Source: CAZVLQ01 sp964628185
Lineage (GTDB): Bacteria > Pseudomonadota > Zetaproteobacteria > Mariprofundales > Mariprofundaceae
Assembly: GCA_964628185.1 (NCBI GenBank)
Contig: CAZVLQ010000008.1
Coordinates: 23,055-87,054 of the forward strand
Length of the DNA stretch: 64,000 nucleotides
Direction: 5' to 3'
The position numbers were made by a program, and so were the translations under genes. The notes below the pieces were generated by a model. That model was not told the DNA's origin and searched no databases. It was given only the letters and a program-made list of their open reading frames with translations. Shown piece after piece: positions 33,830 to 42,181 of the stretch; position 1 is the first letter of the stretch; each line of letters begins with the position of its first letter.

Positions 33830-34810
33830 ATGCGCTGGTCAGAAACCAGGGATGCGGGACGACCCGCTTTCAATCGCAAGAAGGTTACCGTGGTGGGCGC
33901 GGGCAACGTGGGCGCAACGGCTGCATTTATTGCCGCGCAGAAAGAACTGGCCAATATCGTGCTGATTGATGTGGTGGAGGGGGTGCCGCAGGGCAAGGCG
34001 CTGGATATGTATGAATCCTCACCGATCCTGGGCTTTGATGCCATTGTGCACGGCACGCAGGACTACGCTGATACGGCGGATTCAGATCTTGTGATTATCA
34101 CAGCCGGCATTGCACGAAAGCCGGGTATGAGCCGGGACGACCTGCTGTCCACCAATGTGAAAATCGTGGCGGACGTCACGCGTCAAATCGTCAGATATTC
34201 ACCCGATTGCGTGATCGTGGTCGTGACGAATCCACTGGACGCGATGGTGTATACAGCCAGGCAGGTGTCCGGATTTCCCAAACAGCGGGTTATCGGCATG
34301 GCCGGTGTACTGGATTCGGCCCGTATGCGTGCTTTTATCGCCCGTGAGCTGGATGTGTCTATCGAGAACGTTGCGGCCGTCGTTCTTGGCGGTCATGGCG
34401 ATACGATGGTGCCGCTGCCTCGTTATTCCACGGTTGCGGGAATTCCCATTACGGAATTGATGCCGGAGGAGAAAGTGACCGCCATTTGTGAGCGCACGGC
34501 CAGGGGCGGTGCGGAGATTGTAGCGCATCTGAAAACGGGGTCGGCCTTTTACGCTCCGGGTGCATCCGTGGTGCAAATGGCCGAATCGATCATCAAGGAC
34601 AAGAAGCGGATTCTCCCCTGTGCGGCATACCTTGAGGGTGAATATGGCGTCGACGGCTACTACCTTGGGGTACCTTGCAAGCTGGGTGGCGGTGGCGTGG
34701 AAGCAGTGATTGAACTCGATTTAACCGATGAGGAACTGGCCGCGCTGCATGAGTCCATGGATGCTGTTAGAACATTGGTAAAACAGGTTGATGCGCTGGG
34801 CCATTTCTAG
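33830..34810 (+). CDS. mdh: NAD-dependent malate dehydrogenase
   Basis: This 326-residue LDH-like malate dehydrogenase has GAGNVGA at the N-terminus, NAD-site Asp (VLIDVVEG), substrate Arg in IARKPGMSRDD, catalytic Asp/His in DSAR and GGHGDTMV. Converts malate and oxaloacetate in the TCA cycle, or in its reductive form. AAGGAGG lies five bases before the ATG at 33830; an earlier ATG at 33710 overlaps cca. It leads an operon with sucC and sucD. Confidence 0.96.
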   Translation: MRWSETRDAGRPAFNRKKVTVVGAGNVGATAAFIAAQKELANIVLIDVVEGVPQGKALDMYESSPILGFDAIVHGTQDYADTADSDLVIITAGIARKPGMSRDDLLSTNVKIVADVTRQIVRYSPDCVIVVVTNPLDAMVYTARQVSGFPKQRVIGMAGVLDSARMRAFIARELDVSIENVAAVVLGGHGDTMVPLPRYSTVAGIPITELMPEEKVTAICERTARGGAEIVAHLKTGSAFYAPGASVVQMAESIIKDKKRILPCAAYLEGEYGVDGYYLGVPCKLGGGGVEAVIELDLTDEELAALHESMDAVRTLVKQVDALGHF

Positions 34811-34822
34811 CCCGGACTATTC

Positions 34823-35989
34823 ATGAACATCCACGAATATCAGGCCAAGCAATTGCTGGCCGGTTTCAGTGTGCCGGTTCCAGCCGGGAAACTTGCCCTT
34901 TCCGCCGAAGAAGCCGTTTCCGGCGCGACTGCTCTGGGTGGTTCCATCTGGGTAGTGAAGGCGCAGATTCATGCCGGCGGGCGCGGCAAGGCCGGCGGCG
35001 TGCGGGTATGCCATTCACTGAATGACGTTAAAATCGCTGCGGCTGAGTTGCTGGGCTCAACACTGGTGACGGGACAGACCGGTCCGGCAGGCAAGCGGGT
35101 GCGCAAGGTGTATGTCGAGCAGGGGCTGAATATCGTCCGTGAGTTTTATCTGGGTCTTCTTGTTGATCGGGAAAGGGAATGTATATCATTCGTGGTCAGC
35201 CCGGCAGGCGGCATGGATATCGAGTTGGTTGCGGCCGAGGCACCAGGGAAAATCCTGACCCTTCCGGTTCCCCTGGAGTCCGATCCTGAAACCGGGCTGA
35301 ATCAGAGGATGGCGGCATTCCTGGGTCTCTCGGACAGTGCGGTTGCCGTCTTTTCCACCTTAGCGGAGCATCTTTATCAGGTCTTCCGGGAAAAGGATGC
35401 GAGCCTGCTGGAGCTGAACCCTCTCGTTCTGACGGAGGAAGGTCAGTTGCTGGCACTTGATGCAAAATTCGTGGCCGACGACAATGCACTGTATCGCCAG
35501 CCCGAGATTGCCGCCATGCGCGATCCAGATGAGGAAAATCCGCGCGAAATGGAGGCGGCGGCATTCGGGCTCAACTACATCCAGCTCGACGGCAACATCG
35601 GCTGCATGGTCAACGGCGCGGGTCTGGCCATGGCCACGATGGATATTATCCGGCTTAAGGGTGCGCGTCCCGCCAATTTTCTCGACGTCGGCGGCGGCGT
35701 GTCGGTGGATGCGGTGACTGAAGCCTTCAAACTGTTGTTCGCGGATACGCATGTGAAAGCGGTGCTGGTGAATATTTTCGGCGGTATTGTACGGTGTGAC
35801 ATTGTCGCAAATGGGTTGCTTGAAGCCGTCAGAACGCATCCGATGCGCGTACCGGTGATCATGCGCCTTGTCGGCACCAATGAAGGAAAAGGGCGGCGAA
35901 TTGTGAGGGATGCAGGGCTGGATGTGCGCTGGGCGGCTGATCTGGATGAAGCGGCGAATGCGGCTGCACAGGCGGCATCAGGCGCTTGA
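34823..35989 (+). CDS. sucC: Succinyl-CoA synthetase beta subunit
   Basis: This 388-residue ATP-grasp protein has MNIHEYQAKQLL at the start, the nucleotide site QIHAGGRGKAGGV, NPLVLTEEGQLLALDAK and the C-terminal VNIFGGIVRCD loop. With SucD it interconverts succinyl-CoA and succinate. It begins 12 bases after mdh. Unusually, sucD does not follow directly: a vapBC module of about 0.65 kb lies between. Confidence 0.97.
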   Translation: MNIHEYQAKQLLAGFSVPVPAGKLALSAEEAVSGATALGGSIWVVKAQIHAGGRGKAGGVRVCHSLNDVKIAAAELLGSTLVTGQTGPAGKRVRKVYVEQGLNIVREFYLGLLVDRERECISFVVSPAGGMDIELVAAEAPGKILTLPVPLESDPETGLNQRMAAFLGLSDSAVAVFSTLAEHLYQVFREKDASLLELNPLVLTEEGQLLALDAKFVADDNALYRQPEIAAMRDPDEENPREMEAAAFGLNYIQLDGNIGCMVNGAGLAMATMDIIRLKGARPANFLDVGGGVSVDAVTEAFKLLFADTHVKAVLVNIFGGIVRCDIVANGLLEAVRTHPMRVPVIMRLVGTNEGKGRRIVRDAGLDVRWAADLDEAANAAAQAASGA

Positions 35990-36017
35990 TGCGTGGTGTT
36001 GCATCAGTGCGTTGCGG

Positions 36018-36064
36018 TTGACTATATTCCTGCGTGTATTACTATACACATGAAGAGGTGTATA
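36018..36064 (+). promoter_or_regulatory. Promoter and operator of the vapBC module
   Basis: A -35-like TTGACT (36018) and -10-like TACTAT (36040) at 16-base spacing are followed by the inverted repeat GTGTAttactaTACAC (36034-36049), then a third GTGTATA directly before the vapB ATG. This layout is typical of an operator for autoregulation by the VapBC complex. Confidence 0.65.
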
Positions 36065-36065
36065 A

Positions 36066-36269
36066 ATGCGAACCAATATTGTATTGGACGATGATTTGCT
36101 TGATCAGGCCTTCCGGTTCAGCAAGGCCCGGACAAAGCGGGAATTGATTCATCAGGTTCTGAAAGAGTTTGTCGAACATCATGGGCGCAAGAATCCCCTC
36201 GATCTCGCAGGCAGGGTGCAAATCGCCGAGGATTATGATCATAAGGCACTGAGAGAGCGCCACAATTAA
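36066..36269 (+). CDS. vapB: VapB-type antitoxin (DUF2191 / ribbon-helix-helix)
   Basis: This 67-residue protein has MRTNIVLDDDLLDQAFRFS, a beta strand plus helix-turn-helix of the ribbon-helix-helix type, with KARTKRELIHQVLKEFVE. The basic/acidic C-terminal tail (DYDHKALRERHN) is the likely toxin-neutralising segment. It probably binds the inverted repeat upstream. The stop is one base shared with the toxin ATG. Confidence 0.9.
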   Translation: MRTNIVLDDDLLDQAFRFSKARTKRELIHQVLKEFVEHHGRKNPLDLAGRVQIAEDYDHKALRERHN

Positions 36270-36691
36270 TGTATCTTGTGGATACATCGGTGTGGATTGC
36301 ACTGTTCCGACAGCAAGACAGGCCAGCCGTCCGTTATTTTCAGGACATCATTAACGCGGGTGTCCCGTTTGGCATCACCGGCGTGATTTATCAGGAGTTG
36401 TTACAGGGTGCAAAGGGCGAAGATGATTTTCAGAAACTGCGTGAATATCTGCAAACCCAGAAGTTTTATCATCCGCTGGATGCACTGGAAACATACGCCG
36501 GGGCTGCACGCATTTATTTTGATTGCCGTCGAAAAGGCGTAACGATTCGTTCGACAATTGATTGTCTGATTGCCCGGATTGCGTTGGAGCATGATTTGAT
36601 ATTACTGCATGATGCTGTCGATTTCGATTATATGGCAGGGGTCGTGAAGAGTCTGAAAGTAATAGATATTCACGGAGGGGTTCACATGTGA
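36269..36691 (+). CDS. vapC: VapC-type PIN-domain ribonuclease toxin
   Basis: This 140-residue PIN domain has candidate Mg-binding acids Asp5 (VDTSVW), Glu41 (YQELLQG), Asp96 (STIDCLIA) and Asp113/Asp116. VapC toxins cleave tRNA or rRNA when freed from VapB; the target here is unknown. All catalytic acids are present, so it is likely active. It lies within what should be the sucC-sucD junction. Confidence 0.92.
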   Translation: MYLVDTSVWIALFRQQDRPAVRYFQDIINAGVPFGITGVIYQELLQGAKGEDDFQKLREYLQTQKFYHPLDALETYAGAARIYFDCRRKGVTIRSTIDCLIARIALEHDLILLHDAVDFDYMAGVVKSLKVIDIHGGVHM

Positions 36692-36712
36692 GTGGTAAAA
36701 ATCTCTATTTGG

Positions 36713-36756
36713 CTATACAGACCATGTCTGACCAAATATCGGTTGATTCTGTATAG
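36713..36756. repeat. Inverted repeat between vapC and sucD
   Basis: CTATACAGA (36713-36721) and TCTGTATAG (36748-36756) form perfect 9-base arms with a 26-base spacer. It could be a regulator site or a weak stem downstream of vapC. No T-run. Confidence 0.5.
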
Positions 36757-36764
36757 TAAGTCAG

Positions 36765-36854
36765 ATGACGGTTCCGTGCGGAGGAAAACAAATAAATTTT
36801 CAAGATGATGACGTATTGAAAGAATGTGAGTATTCCAATGGATGTGTGACATGA
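36765..36854 (+). CDS. Possible 29-residue leader ORF coupled to sucD
   Basis: An ATG at 36765 opens a 29-codon frame (begins MTVPCGGKQINFQDDD, ends SNGCVT) whose TGA overlaps the sucD ATG as ATGA. The ribosome site (GTAAG) is weak. It might restore translational coupling lost when vapBC separated sucC and sucD, or be a chance frame. No homology recognised. Confidence 0.3.
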   Translation: MTVPCGGKQINFQDDDVLKECEYSNGCVT

Positions 36855-37729
36855 GCGTATTGCTAAGCAAAGAGACGCGCGTCATCTGCCAGGGTTTTAC
36901 CGGCCGGCAGGGGACATTTCATTCGGAACAGATGATTGCGTATGGCACAAATTTCGTGGGTGGCGTGACGCCGGGCAAAGGCGGTCAGACCCATCTGGGT
37001 CGGCCGGTATTTGATTCGGTAGCCGAAGCGGAGAGAGAGGAAAACGCCGAGGCGTCGGTAATTTTCGTGCCGCCGCGTTTTGCCGCTGATGCCATTGTCG
37101 AAGCTGCCGACGCGGGTCTGAAGCTTATTGTCTGTATCACCGAGGGCATCCCTGTGCAGGATATGCTGAAGGTCAAGGCGCACCTTCACGCAATGACGCT
37201 ACAGCCGGTACTGATCGGACCGAACTGCCCCGGCATCATCACGCCGGGCGAGGCGAAGATCGGTATCATGCCTGGACACATTCATAAGCCGGGCCGGGTG
37301 GGCGTGATTTCGCGCTCCGGTACGCTGACCTATGAAGCCGTGGCACAGCTGACTGATGCCGGGCTGGGTCAGTCCACCTGTATCGGCATGGGGGGAGACC
37401 CGATCCACGGCATGGGTTTCATTGATGCACTTCGTTTATTTGAAGCCGATGATCAGACCGAGGGCGTGGTCCTGATCGGGGAAATCGGGGGTGCTGATGA
37501 AGAGCATGCCGCAGGGTTTGTCCGGGAGCATGTGCAAAAGCCGGTCGTAGCCTTTATCGCCGGGGCGACAGCGCCCAGGGGTAAGCGTATGGGGCATGCG
37601 GGTGCAATTATCTCGGGTGGCAAGGGCACGGCCGCAGTCAAGATCGCCGCGCTGGAGTCGGCCGGTGTGGCCGTGGAGCGCAACCCAACACTGCTGGGCC
37701 GGTGCATGGCCGGGTTGCTGGCGGACTAG
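36851..37729 (+). CDS. sucD: Succinyl-CoA synthetase alpha subunit
   Basis: This 292-residue CoA-binding subunit begins MSVLLSKETRVICQGFTG, as is typical. It has IGPNCPGIITPGE, the phospho-histidine region (GATAPRGKRMGHAGAIISGG; active His in GHAGA) and the C-terminal helix. Start set at the ATG at 36851; a frame from 36842 adds three residues. Separated from sucC by vapBC. The TAG stop lies on the first bases of repeat copy B. Confidence 0.96.
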   Translation: MSVLLSKETRVICQGFTGRQGTFHSEQMIAYGTNFVGGVTPGKGGQTHLGRPVFDSVAEAEREENAEASVIFVPPRFAADAIVEAADAGLKLIVCITEGIPVQDMLKVKAHLHAMTLQPVLIGPNCPGIITPGEAKIGIMPGHIHKPGRVGVISRSGTLTYEAVAQLTDAGLGQSTCIGMGGDPIHGMGFIDALRLFEADDQTEGVVLIGEIGGADEEHAAGFVREHVQKPVVAFIAGATAPRGKRMGHAGAIISGGKGTAAVKIAALESAGVAVERNPTLLGRCMAGLLAD

Positions 37730-37996
37730 GAGCCTGTCAGACTTATGAGAAATCTACTGCGCGGCAGGGAGAGCGGTCCAAAAAACTCCGTATTTTCGTT
37801 ACATAGTTACCACTATGCGCCTCACAAAAAGGCCGCAGGCCGTTTGGACGCACACAAGGGCGGGGCGCAAGCCCCGAGGGCTGTAAGCCCGAGTCACAAT
37901 CATGCTATTTTGGGTTTGTTCTTGAGCTATCGCGCGGCGGGACAGCGCCGCTTGCTCCTGCTCGCTACGATTCCCCTAAGTCCGACAGGCTCCTAG
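37727..37996 (-). repeat. Palindromic element, copy B (270 bp, with structured insert)
   Basis: Terminal repeats are AGGAGCCTGTCAGACTTA and the complement of TAGGAGCCTGTCGGACTTAG, flanked by CTAG on both sides. Relative to copies A and C it is inverted and about 100 bases longer. The extra segment (about 37828-37960) has hairpins such as GGGGC-GCAA-GCCCC and GGGCT-GTA-AGCCC. It shares the core GAGGCGCATAG.GGT.ACTATG (read on the minus strand). It begins on the sucD stop codon. No ORF. Confidence 0.75.
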
Positions 37997-38009
37997 CCGA
38001 CCCGGACGT

Positions 38010-38969
38010 ATGCCGCAGCGTTTCAAACAGGCCCAGCCTGAACCTGACGAACTGGATCGGTTGACGGCGCGGCTGGGCCGGGTGCATGTCATGCAGCGTC
38101 TGGGCATCGAGGAGGATCATGCAGTCGAGATGTTCGGCCACGGCCGCTGGCTGCATCCTGAAAACTGGGTATCGGCGCAACAACTGGCTCGCTGGCTGAT
38201 TCGCTTTACCGGCATCCAGCAACTGGGCCGGCGGCAAGCCAGGCGGCATGAGATTGTTGAGCATCCGGTCAGGCTCATGCATCTTTCACCCGCGGCCGAG
38301 GGTCTGCGTATCCTGCATTTGACCGATCTGCATCTGGACATGGCCGAAGATACCGCCGACGCCCTGACGGCTTCGCTGGCCGGGATCAGCGCCGACATCG
38401 CGGTATTAACCGGCGATTTTCGCGCCAGAACCCACGGGTCGATCGACCGGATGCTGGCAATGATGGGGCGGTTACGGCCATTGTTGCCGGTGCGTTGTTT
38501 TGGCGTCCTGGGCAATCATGACTGTCTGGCCATGGTGCCTGCCCTTGAGGACTTGAACATCCGCATGCTGCTTAATGAGTCACTGCGCCTGGACGAGGGG
38601 ATATTTCTCGTTGGTGTGGACGATCCGCATTACTACCAGCTCGATAATCTGGCGCGGGCAATGAACGATGTGCCACTGGCCGCCACGGTGATTTTGCTCG
38701 CTCACTCACCCCGGATATTCCGGCAGGCGGCGCATGCGCGGATGGACTTGATGCTCTGCGGCCATACCCACGGCGGTCAGGTGTGTCTTCCTGGCGGATG
38801 GGCGATGACCTATCATTGCGATGCGCCGCGCCGGTATTGTCGCGGTGCGTGGCGTTACCGGGGCATGCTTGGTTATACCTCGCGTGGTTGCGGCACCTCG
38901 ATCCTTGATATTCGTTTTTTCTGCCCCCCGGAAATTGTCGTGCACCGGCTCGAGAACACAGACTCCTAG
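38010..38969 (+). CDS. Calcineurin-like metallophosphoesterase
   Basis: The 319-residue protein has the full two-metal set: DLHLD, GDFRAR, GNHD, LAHSP and GHTHGGQ. The C-terminal half resembles the YaeI/YkuE group, which acts on lipid or nucleotide phosphoesters. The N-terminal 100 residues lack the usual membrane anchor and instead form a His/Arg-rich soluble region (HGRWLHPENWVSAQQLARWL). Substrate unknown. It starts 13 bases after repeat copy B and is convergent with rtcB. Confidence 0.88.
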   Translation: MPQRFKQAQPEPDELDRLTARLGRVHVMQRLGIEEDHAVEMFGHGRWLHPENWVSAQQLARWLIRFTGIQQLGRRQARRHEIVEHPVRLMHLSPAAEGLRILHLTDLHLDMAEDTADALTASLAGISADIAVLTGDFRARTHGSIDRMLAMMGRLRPLLPVRCFGVLGNHDCLAMVPALEDLNIRMLLNESLRLDEGIFLVGVDDPHYYQLDNLARAMNDVPLAATVILLAHSPRIFRQAAHARMDLMLCGHTHGGQVCLPGGWAMTYHCDAPRRYCRGAWRYRGMLGYTSRGCGTSILDIRFFCPPEIVVHRLENTDS

Positions 38970-39095
38970 CCTGATCGGGTCTGAAACCGGATAGGACAAA
39001 GTGTAACCACAGATAAGGTGGCTTGGTTCTGTGTAGGTCATTGATATAATGTAATATCCTGTCCATCAGATGTCCGCCTTCATGCAATATACGGG

Positions 39096-40520
39096 CTAGC
39101 CCTTGATGCAGATCAGCGGTTCCAGCCGGACCACCTTGCGGGCCAGCCCCGCCTGGTGGGCGGCTTCGACTACGGCTGACACATCCTTGTAGGCGCCGGG
39201 GGCTTCTTCAGCGATTCCGCGCATACTGGCACTGCGAATAAGGATGCCCCGGTTTTCCAGTTCGTTCGCCACGTTTCGACCGCGCCAGCGTTTTCGCGAC
39301 TGATGCCGGCTCATGGCACGGCCAGCGCCGTGGCAGGCCGAGCTGAAAGCGTGTCCGCCGGGCTCACCGGCCAGCACATAGGATGCGGTTCCCATTGAGC
39401 CGCCGATCAACACCGGCTGACCAAACGGACGAAAGCATTCCGGCACGTCCGGGTGTCCGGGCGGAAAGGCGCGCGTGGCCCCCTTGCGATGTACGAAAAG
39501 CCGCTTTCTGACGCCATCGACGGTGTGTGTTTCCTCCTTGCATATATTATGCGAAACATCATAGAGCACATTCAGGTCCGCTTCGGGGAAGATTTGCGAG
39601 AAAGCCAGCCGGGTCAGATGGGTAATGATCTGACGGTTGGCAAAGGCGCAGTTGGTACCCGCGCGCATGGCGCCAAGATAATCCCGGCCGGTTTCCGACT
39701 GCAGGGGAGCGCATGCCAGTTCCCGATCCGGCAGGCTGAAGCCATGCCTGTTTGCTTCCACCACCATGCGACGCAGATAATCCGTGCCGATCTGATGGCC
39801 GAGGCCGCGTGAACCGCAATGGACGCTGACGACGATGGCATGCTCTTCCAGGCCGAAGGCGGTCGCTGTTTCGGCGTCTTCAATACGGGCTACGCGCTGG
39901 ACTTCAAGGTAATGATTGCCCGAGCCCAGCGTGCCGGTTTCATCGCGCTGCCGTTTTTTAGCCAGATCGGAAACCGCATCCGGGTCGGCGCCGGGTATGT
40001 GCCCGCATTCTTCAATACGGGCAAGATCGGACGCACGGCCGAAGCCCTGACTGATTGCCCACCGGGCGCCACCGGTCAGCATGGCGCGCATCTCTTTTTT
40101 GTTCAGGCGAACCCGGCCGGTGCTTCCCACTCCGGCCGGAATGGACTGAAAAAGGATGTCGGCCAGTTTGTATTTGACGGCTTCAATGTCGTTTTCATGC
40201 AGGCCGGTCGTCAACGTGCGAACACCGCAGGAAATATCGAAACCCACGCCGCCGGCGGATACGACACCGCCCTGCAGGGGATCAAAAGCAGCCACGCCGC
40301 CAATGGGAAATCCGTAACCCCAGTGGGCGTCCGGCATGGCGAAGGATGCGCAAACGATACCGGGCAGGGCGGCGACGTTCACGACCTGTTCATACACCTT
40401 GCGGTCCATCTCCAGAATCAGCCTCTCATCGGCGTAAATGATTCCCGGTACGCGCATGGGGCCATGCGGCTTGATGATCCACGTATACGGCGAGTGTTTT
40501 TCCAGCAGAGAGAGTTCCAT
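39096..40520 (-). CDS. rtcB: RNA-splicing ligase RtcB
   Basis: This 474-residue GTP-dependent 3'-phosphate RNA ligase has metal and GMP-site motifs GGVGFDISCGVR, GSGNHYLEV, VHCGSRGLGHQ, DVSHNICKEE and CHGAGRAMSR (guanylylated His). It joins 2',3'-cyclic phosphate or 3'-phosphate ends to 5'-OH in tRNA splicing or RNA repair. The start is the ATG at 40520 behind AGAGG. An archease remnant lies just upstream in the same operon, the usual activating partner. Confidence 0.95.
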   Translation of the reverse strand: MELSLLEKHSPYTWIIKPHGPMRVPGIIYADERLILEMDRKVYEQVVNVAALPGIVCASFAMPDAHWGYGFPIGGVAAFDPLQGGVVSAGGVGFDISCGVRTLTTGLHENDIEAVKYKLADILFQSIPAGVGSTGRVRLNKKEMRAMLTGGARWAISQGFGRASDLARIEECGHIPGADPDAVSDLAKKRQRDETGTLGSGNHYLEVQRVARIEDAETATAFGLEEHAIVVSVHCGSRGLGHQIGTDYLRRMVVEANRHGFSLPDRELACAPLQSETGRDYLGAMRAGTNCAFANRQIITHLTRLAFSQIFPEADLNVLYDVSHNICKEETHTVDGVRKRLFVHRKGATRAFPPGHPDVPECFRPFGQPVLIGGSMGTASYVLAGEPGGHAFSSACHGAGRAMSRHQSRKRWRGRNVANELENRGILIRSASMRGIAEEAPGAYKDVSAVVEAAHQAGLARKVVRLEPLICIKG

Positions 40521-40550
40521 GCAAAACAACCTCTACTTGTATTATAGCCC

Positions 40551-40598
40551 GGACGGAGGACGGAGGACTGGGGACTGAGGACTCAGGTCAGGGATCAC
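40551..40598. repeat. Low-complexity degenerate repeat upstream of rtcB
   Basis: Reiterated units such as GGACGGAGGACTGGGGACTG lead into GGTCAGGGATCA, a 12-base string also present in the repeat block at 52037-52137. No coding sense. Between archease and rtcB. Confidence 0.55.
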
Positions 40599-40645
40599 AA
40601 TTACTTGTCATCGCTTTCTCAATCCCCACCCCGCGCCTTGTGCTC

Positions 40646-40915
40646 CTACACATCTACGACGCATTGGGCAATCCACCCTGTTTCATCGTGCGTCACGGCC
40701 AGTTCGGTATAAGTGGCACCCTTGATTTCGACCACGGGTTGATGGCGAAGGCGGTTGACGGGTTCGCCCCATGCGTGTGCATGCAGGCGGTCATCCTCGA
40801 TACATACTTCAAATCGGCTAAACAGCATTTTTCTGGTGGCCATGACATACATAAGCGCGTTCAGCCAGTCGGTCAGCAGGATTTCCGGGTCGGGGGCGTG
40901 CACGAAAATCGGCAC
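40646..40915 (-). pseudogene. Archease, N-terminally truncated
   Basis: The frame encodes the C-terminal two-thirds of a bacterial archease: PIFVHAPDPEILLTDWLNAL, MATRKMLFSRFEV, HAHAWGEPVNRLRHQP, VEIKGATYTELAV and the ending WIAQCVVDV. The usual first 50-odd residues, with the HxADxG metal-binding motif, are absent; their place is taken by the end of the bamE-like gene. The only start candidates are GTG (40915) and TTG (40942). Archease speeds RtcB guanylylation, and rtcB is next in the operon. Either the protein is dead or it works as a short form. Confidence 0.7.
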
Positions 40916-40931
40916 CTGTTCGATATCATTA

Positions 40932-41237
40932 TTATTTCTCAAAGCCAAAGCGTTTGATGCTTTTGACACGTTCCGCCCTGTCATAGATAATTTCCACGCG
41001 GCGCGTGAACTTCTTACCGCTGTCAGGATCCATATATTCCTCAACATAAATGGCACGACTGGGGTGCAGATCATCCCTGAGCATGGGCGTGCCCAGCATG
41101 GATTCCACATGAAAACGGGTATCGCCTTCCTGGATGGTGGTTTCCAGTCCCGGCTTGAGCATATTGCCCTGGTGGATGACATGTTGCAGGCAGCCGCCAA
41201 GCCCAAGCAGCAGGATCGTAATAGCCGATAACCTCAT
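40932..41237 (-). CDS. BamE/SmpA-like outer-membrane lipoprotein
   Basis: This 101-residue lipoprotein has a lipobox (LLLGLGGC, Cys16). The body follows the BamE pattern: HQGNMLKPGLE, then a turn and SMLGTPMLRDDLHPSRAIYVEEY. BamE stabilises the BAM outer-membrane assembly complex. It overlaps the hldD stop (ATGA). It is somewhat shorter than E. coli BamE. The sequence runs directly into the truncated archease. Confidence 0.8.
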   Translation of the reverse strand: MRLSAITILLLGLGGCLQHVIHQGNMLKPGLETTIQEGDTRFHVESMLGTPMLRDDLHPSRAIYVEEYMDPDSGKKFTRRVEIIYDRAERVKSIKRFGFEK

Positions 41238-42181
41238 GTCGCCGCCTCCACCGGTCCCTGGTGGCCTGATTCCAGCAGCCTGACGTATTCAGCCATACCC
41301 TTCTCCAGCGCCCATTCCGGTTTCCAGTTCAGCAACTTGCAGGTATCGGAAATGTCGGCTTCAGTGTGATTCTGGTAGAAGTCATAAGGGTTGTTGAAAT
41401 AATCCACGTCCAGCTTCTCGTTCAGCAAGGATTCCAGATTGCGGATGATATCGTTAAAGCAGCGCGCCGTGCCCGAGCCGACATTGCACAGCCCCGAGCG
41501 TGGCGCTTCCAGTGCCGCCATATTGGCGGTGATTACATCGCGGATATAAACAAAATCACGCCGCTGCTCGCCATATTTGAAAAGTCTTGGCTGTTTTCTG
41601 TTTTTAATCTGCTGGTAAAGCTGCAAAATCATGGATGCCGTCGTGCCCTTGTGCGTCTCACCGGGACCATAGACATTGAAATAACGCAATCCGACAATTG
41701 TGGAGGGGTGGCGGTCATACCAGCGTCTGGCGATGCGGTCCATGCACAGCTTGGAGAATCCGTAGATATTGGCCGGCTCCTCAATACCGCTGGCTCGATT
41801 CGGGGCAGGCGCATTGCCATAGGTGGCGGCGGAGGAGGCATACACCATTTTCGTGCAGGACACACTACTGGCCGCCAGCAGGGCGGCAAAGGCGTTGGTA
41901 TTGATCTCCAGCATACGGCGTTGATCCAGAACAGTCGTATCCGAAATGGCCCCCTGGTGAAGGATGGCCGCGAATGCACCCGTTCGTATTTCTTCCAGCA
42001 GGGAGGGGCTGTCGATGCTTTGCGCGCGCACCTCACAATCTACATGCACCAGGTTTTTCCAGTTGCCGAAGCTGAAATCATCCACGATGACAACATCGGT
42101 TCCGGGCCTTTTAACCAATGCGGCGGCGAGATTGGCGCCGATAAAGCCGGCACCGCCGGTAATAAGGATGCGTTCAGTCAT
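41234..42181 (-). CDS. hldD: ADP-L-glycero-D-manno-heptose 6-epimerase
   Basis: This 315-residue SDR epimerase has GGAGFIGANL for NADP, HQGAISDTT, YASSAATYG (catalytic Ser) and YGFSKLCMD (Tyr-x3-Lys), the HldD pattern. It makes the heptose donor for lipopolysaccharide inner core. The ATG abuts the pentapeptide-repeat stop and its own stop overlaps the bamE-like start, so the envelope genes form one unit with rtcB. Confidence 0.94.
   Translation of the reverse strand: MTERILITGGAGFIGANLAAALVKRPGTDVVIVDDFSFGNWKNLVHVDCEVRAQSIDSPSLLEEIRTGAFAAILHQGAISDTTVLDQRRMLEINTNAFAALLAASSVSCTKMVYASSAATYGNAPAPNRASGIEEPANIYGFSKLCMDRIARRWYDRHPSTIVGLRYFNVYGPGETHKGTTASMILQLYQQIKNRKQPRLFKYGEQRRDFVYIRDVITANMAALEAPRSGLCNVGSGTARCFNDIIRNLESLLNEKLDVDYFNNPYDFYQNHTEADISDTCKLLNWKPEWALEKGMAEYVRLLESGHQGPVEAAT

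Noticed and set aside
33751..34056. N-terminal extension of the CCA-adding enzyme by 102 residues
   Set aside because: It is antisense to the start of mdh and the family begins near the ATG at 33750.
40932..41206. Upstream extension of the archease frame through the bamE-like gene
   Set aside because: The extension reads as nonsense in the frame, whereas the other frame gives a lipoprotein with signal peptide and BamE motif.
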